Below, in pieces: positions 1-7,600 of a stretch of DNA of 8,005 nt. Position 1 is the first letter of the stretch; every line of letters starts with the position of its first letter. This DNA comes from Syntrophomonas sp. (lineage in GTDB: Bacteria > Bacillota > Syntrophomonadia > Syntrophomonadales > Syntrophomonadaceae), in contig PWPP01000082.1 of NCBI GenBank assembly GCA_003558625.1, positions 1 through 8,005 of the forward strand. The letters run 5' to 3'. Made by a program: the position numbers and the translations under genes. The notes beneath the pieces were generated by a model, which ran no database searches, had not been told where the DNA came from, and was given only the letters and a program-made list of their open reading frames with translations.

Positions 1-359
1 AGTATACGCATTTCCCTTAAAGCCTCGGTAGCTTGAAAAACAAATGTTTCTAAATCTGTTTCCTCACCACGTAGTTTATAAGTGTACCAAGCTGTTAGTG
101 CCGCTACCATTGCTTGGGTGTATTTATCGGAAACATCATTAATTCGTTCCTTGTCTGATTCACTAAACAAATGTTCGTGTTCTCTTGCATACTCTACTAA
201 TTCGGTATAAGTCACTTCGGCACTTTGTAGTGAATTATAAAGACCTATTTCAACCTTGTCTTCAAAAGACATATCAGGATTAAATATATCTGTTATTTTA
301 CTACAACCCGAAAGAAAAAACAATGCTATAATTAATGCTACAAGTGATTTAGTCTTCAT
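1..359 (-). CDS. Putative phage lipoprotein, possible spanin or other envelope protein (C-terminal end outside window)
   Basis: The frame was read by hand from the reverse complement and is open from ATG at 359 to the window edge, giving 119 residues without a stop. The N terminus (MKTKSLVALIIALFFLSGC) is a lipoprotein signal peptide: Lys at 2 and 4, a hydrophobic core at about 5-16, and lipobox LSGC with the modified Cys at 19. Residue +2 is Ser, which in Gram-negative bacteria usually means the outer membrane. The mature part looks alpha-helical and charged (for example FEDKVEIGLYNSL and TYTELVEYAREHEHLF) and is not Pro-rich. The start overlaps the end of the upstream membrane-protein gene by 11 bases, and AGGAGG lies 6 bases before the ATG, so translation is probably coupled. 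Its place after an endolysin and a holin candidate suggests an outer-membrane lysis protein (o-spanin type), but typical o-spanins are shorter and Pro-rich. An exclusion or other envelope lipoprotein is equally possible. Confidence 0.8.
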   Translation of the reverse strand, partial: MKTKSLVALIIALFFLSGCSKITDIFNPDMSFEDKVEIGLYNSLQSAEVTYTELVEYAREHEHLFSESDKERINDVSDKYTQAMVAALTAWYTYKLRGEETDLETFVFQATEALREMRI

Positions 360-585
360 CGTTTACCTCCTCACCATTATTTTCTTCTTTCTCATCTTCC
401 ATTTCATCGTACAAAGCAAGCAAAGCACCTGCTATGGCCATCGGAATAGAAAATACTATCATCCACATATCTTCAGTCATTCCGAAAATAACACCAGCAC
501 CAAGCAAAGCCGCTAGACCAGCCCATGTAGTTTTTTGTTTTAGAAGACGCAACAATGTTCTACGCTTGCTGAACTTTAAATCCAT
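349..585 (-). CDS. Small two-helix membrane protein, candidate holin
   Basis: This encodes 78 residues from ATG at 585. The first ~18 residues are strongly basic (K4, K7, R8, R9, R13, K16, K18). Two hydrophobic segments follow at about 21-36 (WAGLAALLGAGVIFG) and 41-59 (WMIVFSIPMAIAGALLALY), separated by a very short TED turn. The tail, about residues 60-78, is almost all Asp, Glu and Asn. A charge-polarised hairpin with both ends likely in the cytoplasm, directly downstream of an endolysin, is the usual picture of a small phage holin. That role is inferred from size, topology and position, as I see no diagnostic family motif. An in-frame ATG at 618 would add 11 residues and overlap the endolysin end, but I prefer 585 because GAGGG stands 4 bases before it and nothing comparable precedes 618. 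The stop lies inside the next gene's first codons (11-base overlap). Confidence 0.8.
   Translation of the reverse strand: MDLKFSKRRTLLRLLKQKTTWAGLAALLGAGVIFGMTEDMWMIVFSIPMAIAGALLALYDEMEDEKEENNGEEVNDED
366..371 (-). promoter_or_regulatory. Ribosome binding site of the lipoprotein gene
   Basis: AGGAGG on the minus strand, 6 bases before the ATG at 359. It lies inside the 3' end of the upstream membrane-protein gene and supports this start despite the 11-base overlap. Confidence 0.85.
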
Positions 586-589
586 AATA

Positions 590-594
590 CCCTC
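590..594 (-). promoter_or_regulatory. Ribosome binding site that decides the holin-candidate start
   Basis: GAGGG on the minus strand, 4 bases before the ATG at 585. The spacing is on the short side, but no comparable site precedes the alternative in-frame ATG at 618, so this site favours the 78-residue form. Confidence 0.65.
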
Positions 595-605
595 ACTAAT
601 TAAGT

Positions 606-980
606 TTAATATAACCATTCTACGTTTTTCGGATGGTCTGTACTGCTATCAACATGTAGAAATGTTTCAGCAGTACCAAACCTATTGAAACCGAGCATAA
701 TTAATACTCGTCTTATAATATATCTTTCATTACTATTTCTTACAAATATATCTAAAGCCTGTCCTGTAGTATGTGGACCATCAAAACCTGTAGTGCTTAC
801 ATTATTGTTATGTGCAGGACATCGTATTCCTGAGATTATAATAAATGGAATATTTGCAATTTGTCTAGCTACATCAATTCTTGTCATGAATGTACGATCC
901 ATATCCTCTATACTTAAACCACACCCACATCTACAAGCTATATTAGGATCACCATGCCTAGAAAAATATTTGTATTCCAT
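606..980 (-). CDS. M15-family zinc peptidase, likely phage endolysin
   Basis: This 124-residue protein has the M15 (VanY/D-Ala-D-Ala carboxypeptidase-like) layout. A core SGIRCPAHN lies at 50-58. The zinc motif HxxGxAxD is at 70-77 (His70, Gly73, Ala75, Asp77), and the second-His motif is FLHVD at 107-111 (His109). Glu105 just upstream may be the catalytic base. These are the expected three zinc ligands, so the enzyme should be active and cut peptide cross-links of peptidoglycan. A short Cys-rich N-terminal element (CRCGCG, 16-21) resembles the leading segment of compact phage M15 endolysins. There is no signal peptide or separate cell-wall-binding domain, so release would need a holin, and the next gene is a good candidate. 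The start at 980 is fixed by AAGGAGG 6 bases upstream, which overlaps the stop of the preceding giant gene. The gap to that gene is 11 bases. I am confident of the family; the endolysin role is inferred from context. Confidence 0.93.
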   Translation of the reverse strand: MEYKYFSRHGDPNIACRCGCGLSIEDMDRTFMTRIDVARQIANIPFIIISGIRCPAHNNNVSTTGFDGPHTTGQALDIFVRNSNERYIIRRVLIMLGFNRFGTAETFLHVDSSTDHPKNVEWLY

Positions 981-986
981 AACTAA

Positions 987-993
987 CCTCCTT
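987..993 (-). promoter_or_regulatory. Strong ribosome binding site of the endolysin gene
   Basis: AAGGAGG on the minus strand, 6 bases before the ATG at 980. Its first two bases are also the last two of the TAA stop (992-994) of the giant upstream gene, so termination and re-initiation are adjacent. It is the strongest SD in the window. Confidence 0.9.
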
Positions 994-3900
994 ATATCGT
1001 GCGAAAGAAACCGTTTCCACCTACTGTCAATTCACCATTTCCACCAAATAGAATGGAACTATCGCCAATAGTAGGATATATCATCTCACCATGATACACT
1101 TTAGCATTTCTAATCCACATAGTCTGATCTATAGGAGAACCTCCACTAATAAAAGGAGCAAATGCTATCTTATCCCATCTAGTATTAGGAAAATTACCTG
1201 CTCGATACAGAACTTCATCACTAAAGAAAACAAGTTCTTTATTCACATACATTCTAAGAATACCATCAAAATTACCAATATTGGATGTGATAGTATTCAT
1301 CTTGCAATACATTCTAATCCTAAACCAGTCATTTCTTGAAATCTCCTTATACCCATCAGCAAAGGACATAGAACGATATATTCCAGATATAGATGTTTCT
1401 TCACATATACCACCTTCAAAATTAGATGCACTATAAGGTGTATTACAAGCGGAAGCGGCCCTATTTTCAGTTACACCCCGCAAATCTACAGGTGGTGTAC
1501 CATGATTTATATTAACTCGTTCCCTGTCTTGTAATGTTGATCTAAGATAAATAGAACCATCATCTATAATGAAAGCAGAATAAACACTACAATTGGAAAC
1601 ATGAACACTCCAAAATGTGCCGTCCTGTGATTCTGCTATATAGAATAATCCGTTTAAAAAACTACTGGTCCAAATATGCTCAAAACGCACATCATAATCT
1701 AACGTAAATTCCGTTACAGGTTCGGTGAATTCTGCTCGCATAGCACCCGTATTCTGATTGGGTCTAGTATTACCTTGTTGCCAGTATAGTTCTAAAACAT
1801 TACCATCAATAACATTACCAGGAGTTCCATCATAGTAATAAGCAGAATCCCAACCATTATCTTGCCAAAGTATTTCTAAATCAGGATCAGGGTCAGGTTG
1901 TACTTCTTCATCAGGCATTCCTTCATACATTGTCAAACTTCTAAGCCACATAGTTTGATCTATAGGAGAACCACCATCACCTATATGTGTACTGATCCAT
2001 GCACCTAAAGCAATCTTGTCCCATTTAGTATTTTGAAAATTACCCGCCGCCCATAACATTTCTTCACTATGAAATGCTAAAGTATCATTAATCCATATCT
2101 TCATAATACCATCAAAATTACCGACATTGTTAGTAAATGTATTCATCTTGACATAGTATCTTAGATTAACCCATTGGTTAACAGGGATATTAACAGTACC
2201 CCCCTTGTACAACATTGCCGAATAGTATCCATCCCCCTGAGGATAACAAGTTCCTGGTGATTTAGTACCACCATTTCCCGATATATCTTCACCTTGTGTT
2301 CCTATGGGAGTATTACAATGACCAGCCGCTCTATTCTCTGTTATACCTACTAAATCTACAGGTGGAGTGCCGTGACCTGTGTTCACCCTTTGACTATCTT
2401 GTAATGCAAAGGCAGGATAAGTAGTATATGGTGAACTAGTGTCCGATAGTGCTTCAAAGTAAAGACTATTGTGAGTATTAGCTAAAGGAGTCCAGTCACC
2501 ATCATCAGTAGAAATAACATGTATAATATGTGGATGATAATCAACACCAGACCCACGCCAATTTGAACTAAGTCTCATTTCTATATCACAATAGAATTCA
2601 CTAACAGCTTTGGACATATGTTTTCTAGCAGAAATACTAACCCCATCGGGTCTTTTATTACCTGCCTGCCAATGCCATACTAAAACCCCATTTTCTACAG
2701 GTCCAGGAGTGCCGTCATACCATGCTTCAGGAAATTCCCATCCATCATGAGTTAGAATAACTTCACCTGTAGGTTCGTCAGGTGGCTCCCAATCATCTAC
2801 TTGTCCTTCAGGAGCAGTAGCACCACCTACTCCGACACCAAAAAATGCTATATCTATTTCCTGATCATTCCGTTGTGTGCCTACACCTGTATGACCGTTA
2901 GAAAGTAGTCTATTTGAATGACTATCTTCTACAGTAAACAACCAAGTAGGTTCATCATTAGTAATATTTGACAAGTCAGAAGGAGCCCATATACTAACAC
3001 GTAAACGAACATTACCGCTTGCTAGAGTCTCAGTTCTAAAACGCATAGCATACCAAGTATCAGCACCTAATCCTAAAGTACTTGTAGTATGTAATATAGT
3101 TTCTGAACCAGCGTTTAAACGTCTTAGTTCAGCATATGTTCCAGCATCATCCCTAATACGTAGTTGATAACAATCACCTGTATGTGGATCACCTATTGTT
3201 CTAGAAAACAATGAAGCATGTCTAGTAGCACTTGCTGTCCTATATAATATAAGTAATTCGTAATGTCGTCTTTGTCCTGGCTCATCCCAAGTAATCAATC
3301 TACGATTGCCTGAGGGATCAGGATCAGCTAAAGCAGTCAAAACAGTAGTGTTATGTTTTGATTTGACTTCCCAACCTACTCCTGTACTATCCCTAATAGT
3401 CCAATCATGAGGAACAGAACCAATAGTGTATTCTTCAAAATTAGTAAAATACTGCACCGGTTCCTCAGTAGATTGTACATTAATAGTAGTTGAAGCAGTT
3501 TTAGAATCTTGTTCATCATCCGTTACTGTTAGTGTAGGTACATAATTTCCAGATACAGTATAAGTATGAGTAGGATTTTGGGATATACTAGTGTTTCCAT
3601 CTTTAAAATCCCAAGCATAAGAATAAGGACTAGAACCACCAGAAGCACTACCTGTAAAACTAACTTCTAAAGGTGCTTCACCAGCAGTAGGATTAGCAGA
3701 AATACCTACTTGTAATTGGACAGAACCACCCCAATCTAAAGGACCAATAAAAGGATTTCCGTTATTATCTACATTAGGAGGAGTTTGAACGTATAAACAA
3801 ATATCATCAAAATCAGTATGATAGACTTGATCATCACCACCTACTCTATTTTGATTACTTGCCATACCTATTCTACGCAAACCGTTACTAAATACACCTG

Positions 3901-4594
3901 GTTTGTTATTATACATATTATTATTAAACGATTGATGAACTAGTTGTCCGTTTACCCATATACGTATAATTCCATCGGGATTATCCCTGTCTGTTTCTGC
4001 TTTTACATAGAACTCTATACAATGCCAAGAACCATTAGCAGGATGTCCCCATAAATCACGCCATCTAACACTACCTATTTTACTACTAGTAGTACCCGTA
4101 CCTTGCAAACCACAACGTATACTACCTTGATTATCACCCCATCCTAGAATAGGTCCAGTATGTTGTTCAATACTATGAGAATAAACATCTTTAACATAAT
4201 GAGGATAATCCCTTGGTTCTAATGTGTCCGGATGAACCCAATTAAATCCTACACCATATTTAACATACCAGCGTAACCACCACTCTTTATAGACTTGTCC
4301 TGATGTTCTATCACCTCCGGGTAGAATAGCAGAAAAAGGACCAGATTGTCTATTATGTCCAGAACCTCGTAAAAAACGCATTCCATGAGAACCTGGACTC
4401 AAAGGGTTTTTAGCACTAGTAGTGACATGAGTTGTTCTATCAAAAGCACCATGTCCTCCCCATTCCCAATCTAATCCGTCATCATTCAGATCATTACAAC
4501 TAGTAGTATATATAGGGTCACTTCCTCGTAATGAACAAGGTCCATAGTTGAAATTGGTTTCCCATTTACCGTATGCGTCAAAAGTTATTGTCAT
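992..4594 (-). CDS. Giant PKD and LamG-like multidomain protein, putative phage appendage/adhesin (downstream paralogue, complete)
   Basis: This 1200-residue protein has no signal peptide, lipobox or membrane segment. Five parts can be seen. Module A (~1-285) is sandwich-like, with NGSWHCIEFYVK near 187 and DGIIRIWVNGQLV near 207. A PKD domain (~294-374) carries PLEVSFTGS, YAWDFKDG and THTYTVSGNYVPTLTVTD. Module B (~380-605) looks like another LamG/concanavalin-type sandwich (TWYAMRFRTE; DIAFFGVGVGG). Modules C (~611-893) and D (~907-1172) are related to each other, each ending in NFDGI..(I/Y).N and QTMW(L/I)R. A glycine-rich tail (1173-1200) closes the protein. Acidic, Pro-rich linkers separate B from C (DWEPPDEPTG) and C from D (DEEVQPDPDPD). 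Such folds commonly bind carbohydrate or mediate contacts, and I see no catalytic motif. Missing export signals and the lysis genes downstream favour a virion protein such as a fibre, decoration or receptor-binding protein. The ATG at 4594 has AGGA 7 bases upstream, overlapping the previous stop. The specific role is unknown. Confidence 0.9.
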   Translation of the reverse strand: MTITFDAYGKWETNFNYGPCSLRGSDPIYTTSCNDLNDDGLDWEWGGHGAFDRTTHVTTSAKNPLSPGSHGMRFLRGSGHNRQSGPFSAILPGGDRTSGQVYKEWWLRWYVKYGVGFNWVHPDTLEPRDYPHYVKDVYSHSIEQHTGPILGWGDNQGSIRCGLQGTGTTSSKIGSVRWRDLWGHPANGSWHCIEFYVKAETDRDNPDGIIRIWVNGQLVHQSFNNNMYNNKPGVFSNGLRRIGMASNQNRVGGDDQVYHTDFDDICLYVQTPPNVDNNGNPFIGPLDWGGSVQLQVGISANPTAGEAPLEVSFTGSASGGSSPYSYAWDFKDGNTSISQNPTHTYTVSGNYVPTLTVTDDEQDSKTASTTINVQSTEEPVQYFTNFEEYTIGSVPHDWTIRDSTGVGWEVKSKHNTTVLTALADPDPSGNRRLITWDEPGQRRHYELLILYRTASATRHASLFSRTIGDPHTGDCYQLRIRDDAGTYAELRRLNAGSETILHTTSTLGLGADTWYAMRFRTETLASGNVRLRVSIWAPSDLSNITNDEPTWLFTVEDSHSNRLLSNGHTGVGTQRNDQEIDIAFFGVGVGGATAPEGQVDDWEPPDEPTGEVILTHDGWEFPEAWYDGTPGPVENGVLVWHWQAGNKRPDGVSISARKHMSKAVSEFYCDIEMRLSSNWRGSGVDYHPHIIHVISTDDGDWTPLANTHNSLYFEALSDTSSPYTTYPAFALQDSQRVNTGHGTPPVDLVGITENRAAGHCNTPIGTQGEDISGNGGTKSPGTCYPQGDGYYSAMLYKGGTVNIPVNQWVNLRYYVKMNTFTNNVGNFDGIMKIWINDTLAFHSEEMLWAAGNFQNTKWDKIALGAWISTHIGDGGSPIDQTMWLRSLTMYEGMPDEEVQPDPDPDLEILWQDNGWDSAYYYDGTPGNVIDGNVLELYWQQGNTRPNQNTGAMRAEFTEPVTEFTLDYDVRFEHIWTSSFLNGLFYIAESQDGTFWSVHVSNCSVYSAFIIDDGSIYLRSTLQDRERVNINHGTPPVDLRGVTENRAASACNTPYSASNFEGGICEETSISGIYRSMSFADGYKEISRNDWFRIRMYCKMNTITSNIGNFDGILRMYVNKELVFFSDEVLYRAGNFPNTRWDKIAFAPFISGGSPIDQTMWIRNAKVYHGEMIYPTIGDSSILFGGNGELTVGGNGFFRTI
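1079..1876 (-). repeat. Module D, downstream paralogue
   Basis: Residues ~907-1172. It is a divergent copy of module C: YYDGTPGNV opening, signature at 1021-1053 (nt 1436-1534), CKMNTIT, NFDGILRMYVN, NTRWDKI and QTMWIR. In the 33-residue signature I count 25 identities to module C of the same protein. Confidence 0.8.
1916..2764 (-). repeat. Module C, downstream paralogue
   Basis: Residues ~611-893. It opens with a WYDGTPGPV turn, carries the signature at 731-763 (nt 2306-2404), and ends with YYVKMNTF, NFDGIMKIWIN, NTKWDKI and QTMWLR. Two Cys (760 and 783) are kept in the partner and might pair. YVKMNT with DGxxxIWxN recalls the last strands of concanavalin A-like polysaccharide-binding or lyase folds; this is a resemblance only. 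Confidence 0.8.
3473..3715 (-). other. PKD domain, downstream paralogue
   Basis: Residues ~294-374. The hallmark YAWDFKDG matches the PKD consensus W-D-F-G-D-G with Lys in place of the first Gly, followed by NPTHTY and a closing LTVTD strand. It is an extracellular Ig-like beta-sandwich, usually a spacer or a protein/carbohydrate contact module. Confidence 0.9.
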
Positions 4595-4601
4595 TATTTA
4601 T

Positions 4602-4605
4602 TCCT
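4602..4605 (-). promoter_or_regulatory. Ribosome binding site between the two giant paralogues
   Basis: AGGA on the minus strand, 7 bases before the ATG at 4594, overlapping the TAG stop (4604-4606) of the upstream paralogue. It is weaker than the endolysin SD, so the second giant protein may depend on coupled translation from the first. Confidence 0.6.
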
Positions 4606-7600
4606 ATCCGATTACTATTCTTCCCGTAGGACCAATTTTAATTCCACCTGTACCACCAAGTAAAATAGATCCGTCACCTACTATAGAATATATCATCTCA
4701 CCATGATAAATTCTAATGTTTCTGATCCACATAGTTTGATTTCCAGTAGATCCACCACTAATAAAAGGAGCAATAGCTATCTTATCCCATCTAGTATTAG
4801 GAAAGTCACCTGCTCTGTAAAGTATTTGTTCACTAGAAAAAGCTAGTTCCCGACCAATGTATATTTTAAGAATGCCGTCAAAATTACCGACTCCTTCTGT
4901 AATGGTATTCATTTTACAGTACATTCTAACATGGACATAGATATTTTTTTGAACTACTATACTAGCATCGGCAAAAGATAATGACGTATATACACCAGCT
5001 ACACTAGTTTCAGTACATGACCCATATTCTAAACCAGAATCACTATAAGGTGTATTACAATTAGATGCGGCTCTATTTTCTGTAATAGATGTTAGATCAA
5101 TAGGTGGTGTTCCATGATCCGTATTCACCCTTTGTCTATCTTGTAATGTGAATTGATGATATACATCACCCCCATCAATTATAAAATTAGAATAAACACT
5201 ACAATTGGAAACATGGATATTCCACCATTTTGAATCGTGTACTTCACCTATATAAAACAATCCAGTTAAACTATCTGTAAAATTACTATCTAACCATACT
5301 TGATAATCCATAGTAAATTCTTCAACTGGTTCATCAAAATATGCCCTAGCAGGTGTATGGTTTGCGGGTCTAGTATTTCCGACAGTCCAATGCAGTTCTA
5401 ATTCATTGTCAGTAGTTATAGAACCAGGAGTACCATCATAAAATACACCACCACTCCAATCATCAGAATCCCAAATTATATCTAAATCAGGAATTGGTAT
5501 GGGTTGTTCGTCCTCTTCGGGTGTTCCTTCGTATATAGTAAGTTCTTTAATCCACATAGTTTGATGAACAGGAGAACCATTTCCCATGAAAGGGGCATAA
5601 GAAATCTTGTCCCATTTAGTATCATGGAAATTACCTGCGGCAAACATGAATTCATCAAGTTCAAAAGCTAAAGTGTCATTGATCCATATTTTAACTACAC
5701 CATCAAAATTGGCTACATTGTTAGTAAATGTATTCATCTTGACATAGTACCGAAGTTTAACCCATTGATCCCTCGGAATATCTACTGTACCGCCCTTATA
5801 CATAATAGCTGAATAGTAAGGATGGTCTGTTTCTGGATCATAGATATAACAATCACCAGTTTTAGTGCCACCATTTCCTGATATATCATCACCTTGTGTA
5901 GATGCGGGAGTATTGCAATGTCCTGCCGCTCTATTCTCTGTTATACCTACTAAATCTACTGGAGGAGTTCCATGACCTGTGTTTACCCTTTGTCTATCTT
6001 GCATAGCAAAATGTGGATATGTAGTGTATGGTGAACTGGTATCGGACATAATTTCAAAGTAAAGACTATTGTGAGTGTAAGCTAAAGGAGACCAGTCACC
6101 ATCATCAGTAGAAATAATGTGGAATAGATGAGGATGCCAATTTTCTCCAGACCCACGCCAAGTAGAACTAAGCCAAATTTCAGTATCAAAATATAGTTCG
6201 GTGACAGGTTTAGATAAATATTGTCTTGCCGCTATCCCCGCTCCATCAGGTCTAGTATTACCTTGTTGCCAATGCCACTTCAAAACACCATCTTCAATTA
6301 TAGCATGACTACCGTCATATAATGCACTATTAGACCAACCATGATGAGATAGAATAATCTCACCTGTGGGTTCGTCAGGTGGTTCCCAATCATCTACAAC
6401 ACCTGCGGGAGCAATAGCACCCCCTACACCTATGCCTACAAAAGCAAAATCTATTTCTTCATAGTTTCTCTGACAACCAATGCCTGTATAACCATTATCA
6501 AGTAATCTATTCGCTCCATCATCCTCTACATCTATCATCCAACTTGGCTCATCATTAGTAATATCTGATAGATTAGCAGGTTCCCAAATCTTTCCTCGCA
6601 ACCATACTTTATTACTTGCTACAGTTTCAGTTCTAAAACGTATAGCATACCAAGTATCAGCACCTAATCCTAAATCACCTGTAGTTGCTAGGGATGTTTC
6701 TACACCACTATTCAAACGCCTTATTTGCCCTGTACCTGCAAGTATTCTAAACTGATAACAATCACCAGTTTGAGGATCGCCTACAGTTCTAGAAAACAAT
6801 GAAGCAAATCTATCACTAGCACCAGTTCTATAAACTGCTAAAACTTCATAGTGCCGTCTTTGACCGGGTTCATCCCAAGTAATTAATCTACGGTCACCTG
6901 ATGGATCAGCATCAACTAAAGCAGTCAATACGGTTTGGTTATACTTAGACTTAACTTCCCAACCTACACCTGTACTATCCCGAACAGTCCAATCATAAGG
7001 TGTTATGCCTATAGTATATTGATCAAAATTAGTAAAATGCTGTGCGGGTTCTTCAGTAGATTGAATAAAAATGGCAGTAGTTGAAGCAGTATTACTATTT
7101 TGTTGTGTGTCTGTTACTGTCAATGTAGGAGTATAATGGCCTGCTACACTATACGTATGAGTAGGATTCTGATCAGTACTTGTATTGCCATCTTTGAAAT
7201 CCCATGCATAAGTATAAGGGGGGAATCCACCTGTAACACTACCTGTAAAACTTACTTCTAAAGGTGCTTCACCAGTAGTAGGATCAACTGTCGTTCCTAC
7301 TTGTAGTTGAGGAGTACCACTATAATCCAAAGGACCAATAAAAGGGTATCCATTCGCATCAGTATTAGGTGGGGTTTTGTGATATACACATAAATCATCA
7401 AGATCCACATAATACCATCGTTCTAGTCCTGGATCCTTTTGATTGCTTATAAAAACAAATCGCTCAAACCCGTCATATACTCTAGGATCATTACCACTCC
7501 AATTAATACGATTGTTCCATTGGCCTATTAACTCCCCATTACGCCACATACGTAAACTACCGTTTTTAGTCCCAGTGTCCATCTTCATATATACTTCATA

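Larger units (their letters stand above)
995..4594 (-). repeat. Gene-scale tandem repeat, downstream copy
   Basis: This copy matches 4607-8005 domain for domain. The register between copies is about 3.6 kb, with small indels. Near-identical DNA tracts are scattered through it: 2325-2359 equals 5925-5959 (35 bases, offset exactly 3600); 3030-3077 matches 6627-6674 with one mismatch in 48; 1164-1192 equals 4776-4804 (29 bases); 3663-3684 equals 7254-7275 (22 bases). Between these tracts synonymous and amino-acid changes are common, so the duplication is not recent as a whole. Confidence 0.9.

Noticed and set aside
616..618. ATG at 618 as the start of the holin candidate
   Set aside because: It overlaps the endolysin end and has no good SD, while the ATG at 585 has GAGGG just upstream. 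It is not fully excluded, since dual-start holins exist.
606..980. Reading the M15 protein as a chromosomal VanY-type resistance or cell-wall enzyme
   Set aside because: It lacks a signal peptide, is very short, and sits between appendage-like and membrane/lipoprotein genes of a compact operon, which fits an endolysin better.
981..991. Possible terminator or promoter between the giant gene and the endolysin
   Set aside because: The gap is only 11 bases, is mostly SD and spacer, and has no hairpin with a T-run.
256..1339. Plus-strand open frames of 82-128 codons at 256-516, 434-688, 685-1071 and 1091-1339
   Set aside because: They lie opposite well-supported minus-strand genes, overlap one another, resemble no family, and look like antisense shadows of AT-rich coding sequence.
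5482..5664. A 60-codon minus-strand frame inside the upstream giant gene
   Set aside because: It is fully contained in another frame of a conserved coding region and has no recognisable features.
1436..6004. Regularly recurring similar DNA blocks as a possible CRISPR or intergenic repeat array
   Set aside because: The blocks lie in frame inside coding sequence, are about 0.9 and 3.6 kb apart, and encode the C/D module signature.
7586..7588. ATG at 7588 as the start of the upstream giant protein
   Set aside because: The frame continues without a stop to 8005, and the 139 upstream codons are homologous to the N-terminal module of the paralogue, so this Met is internal.
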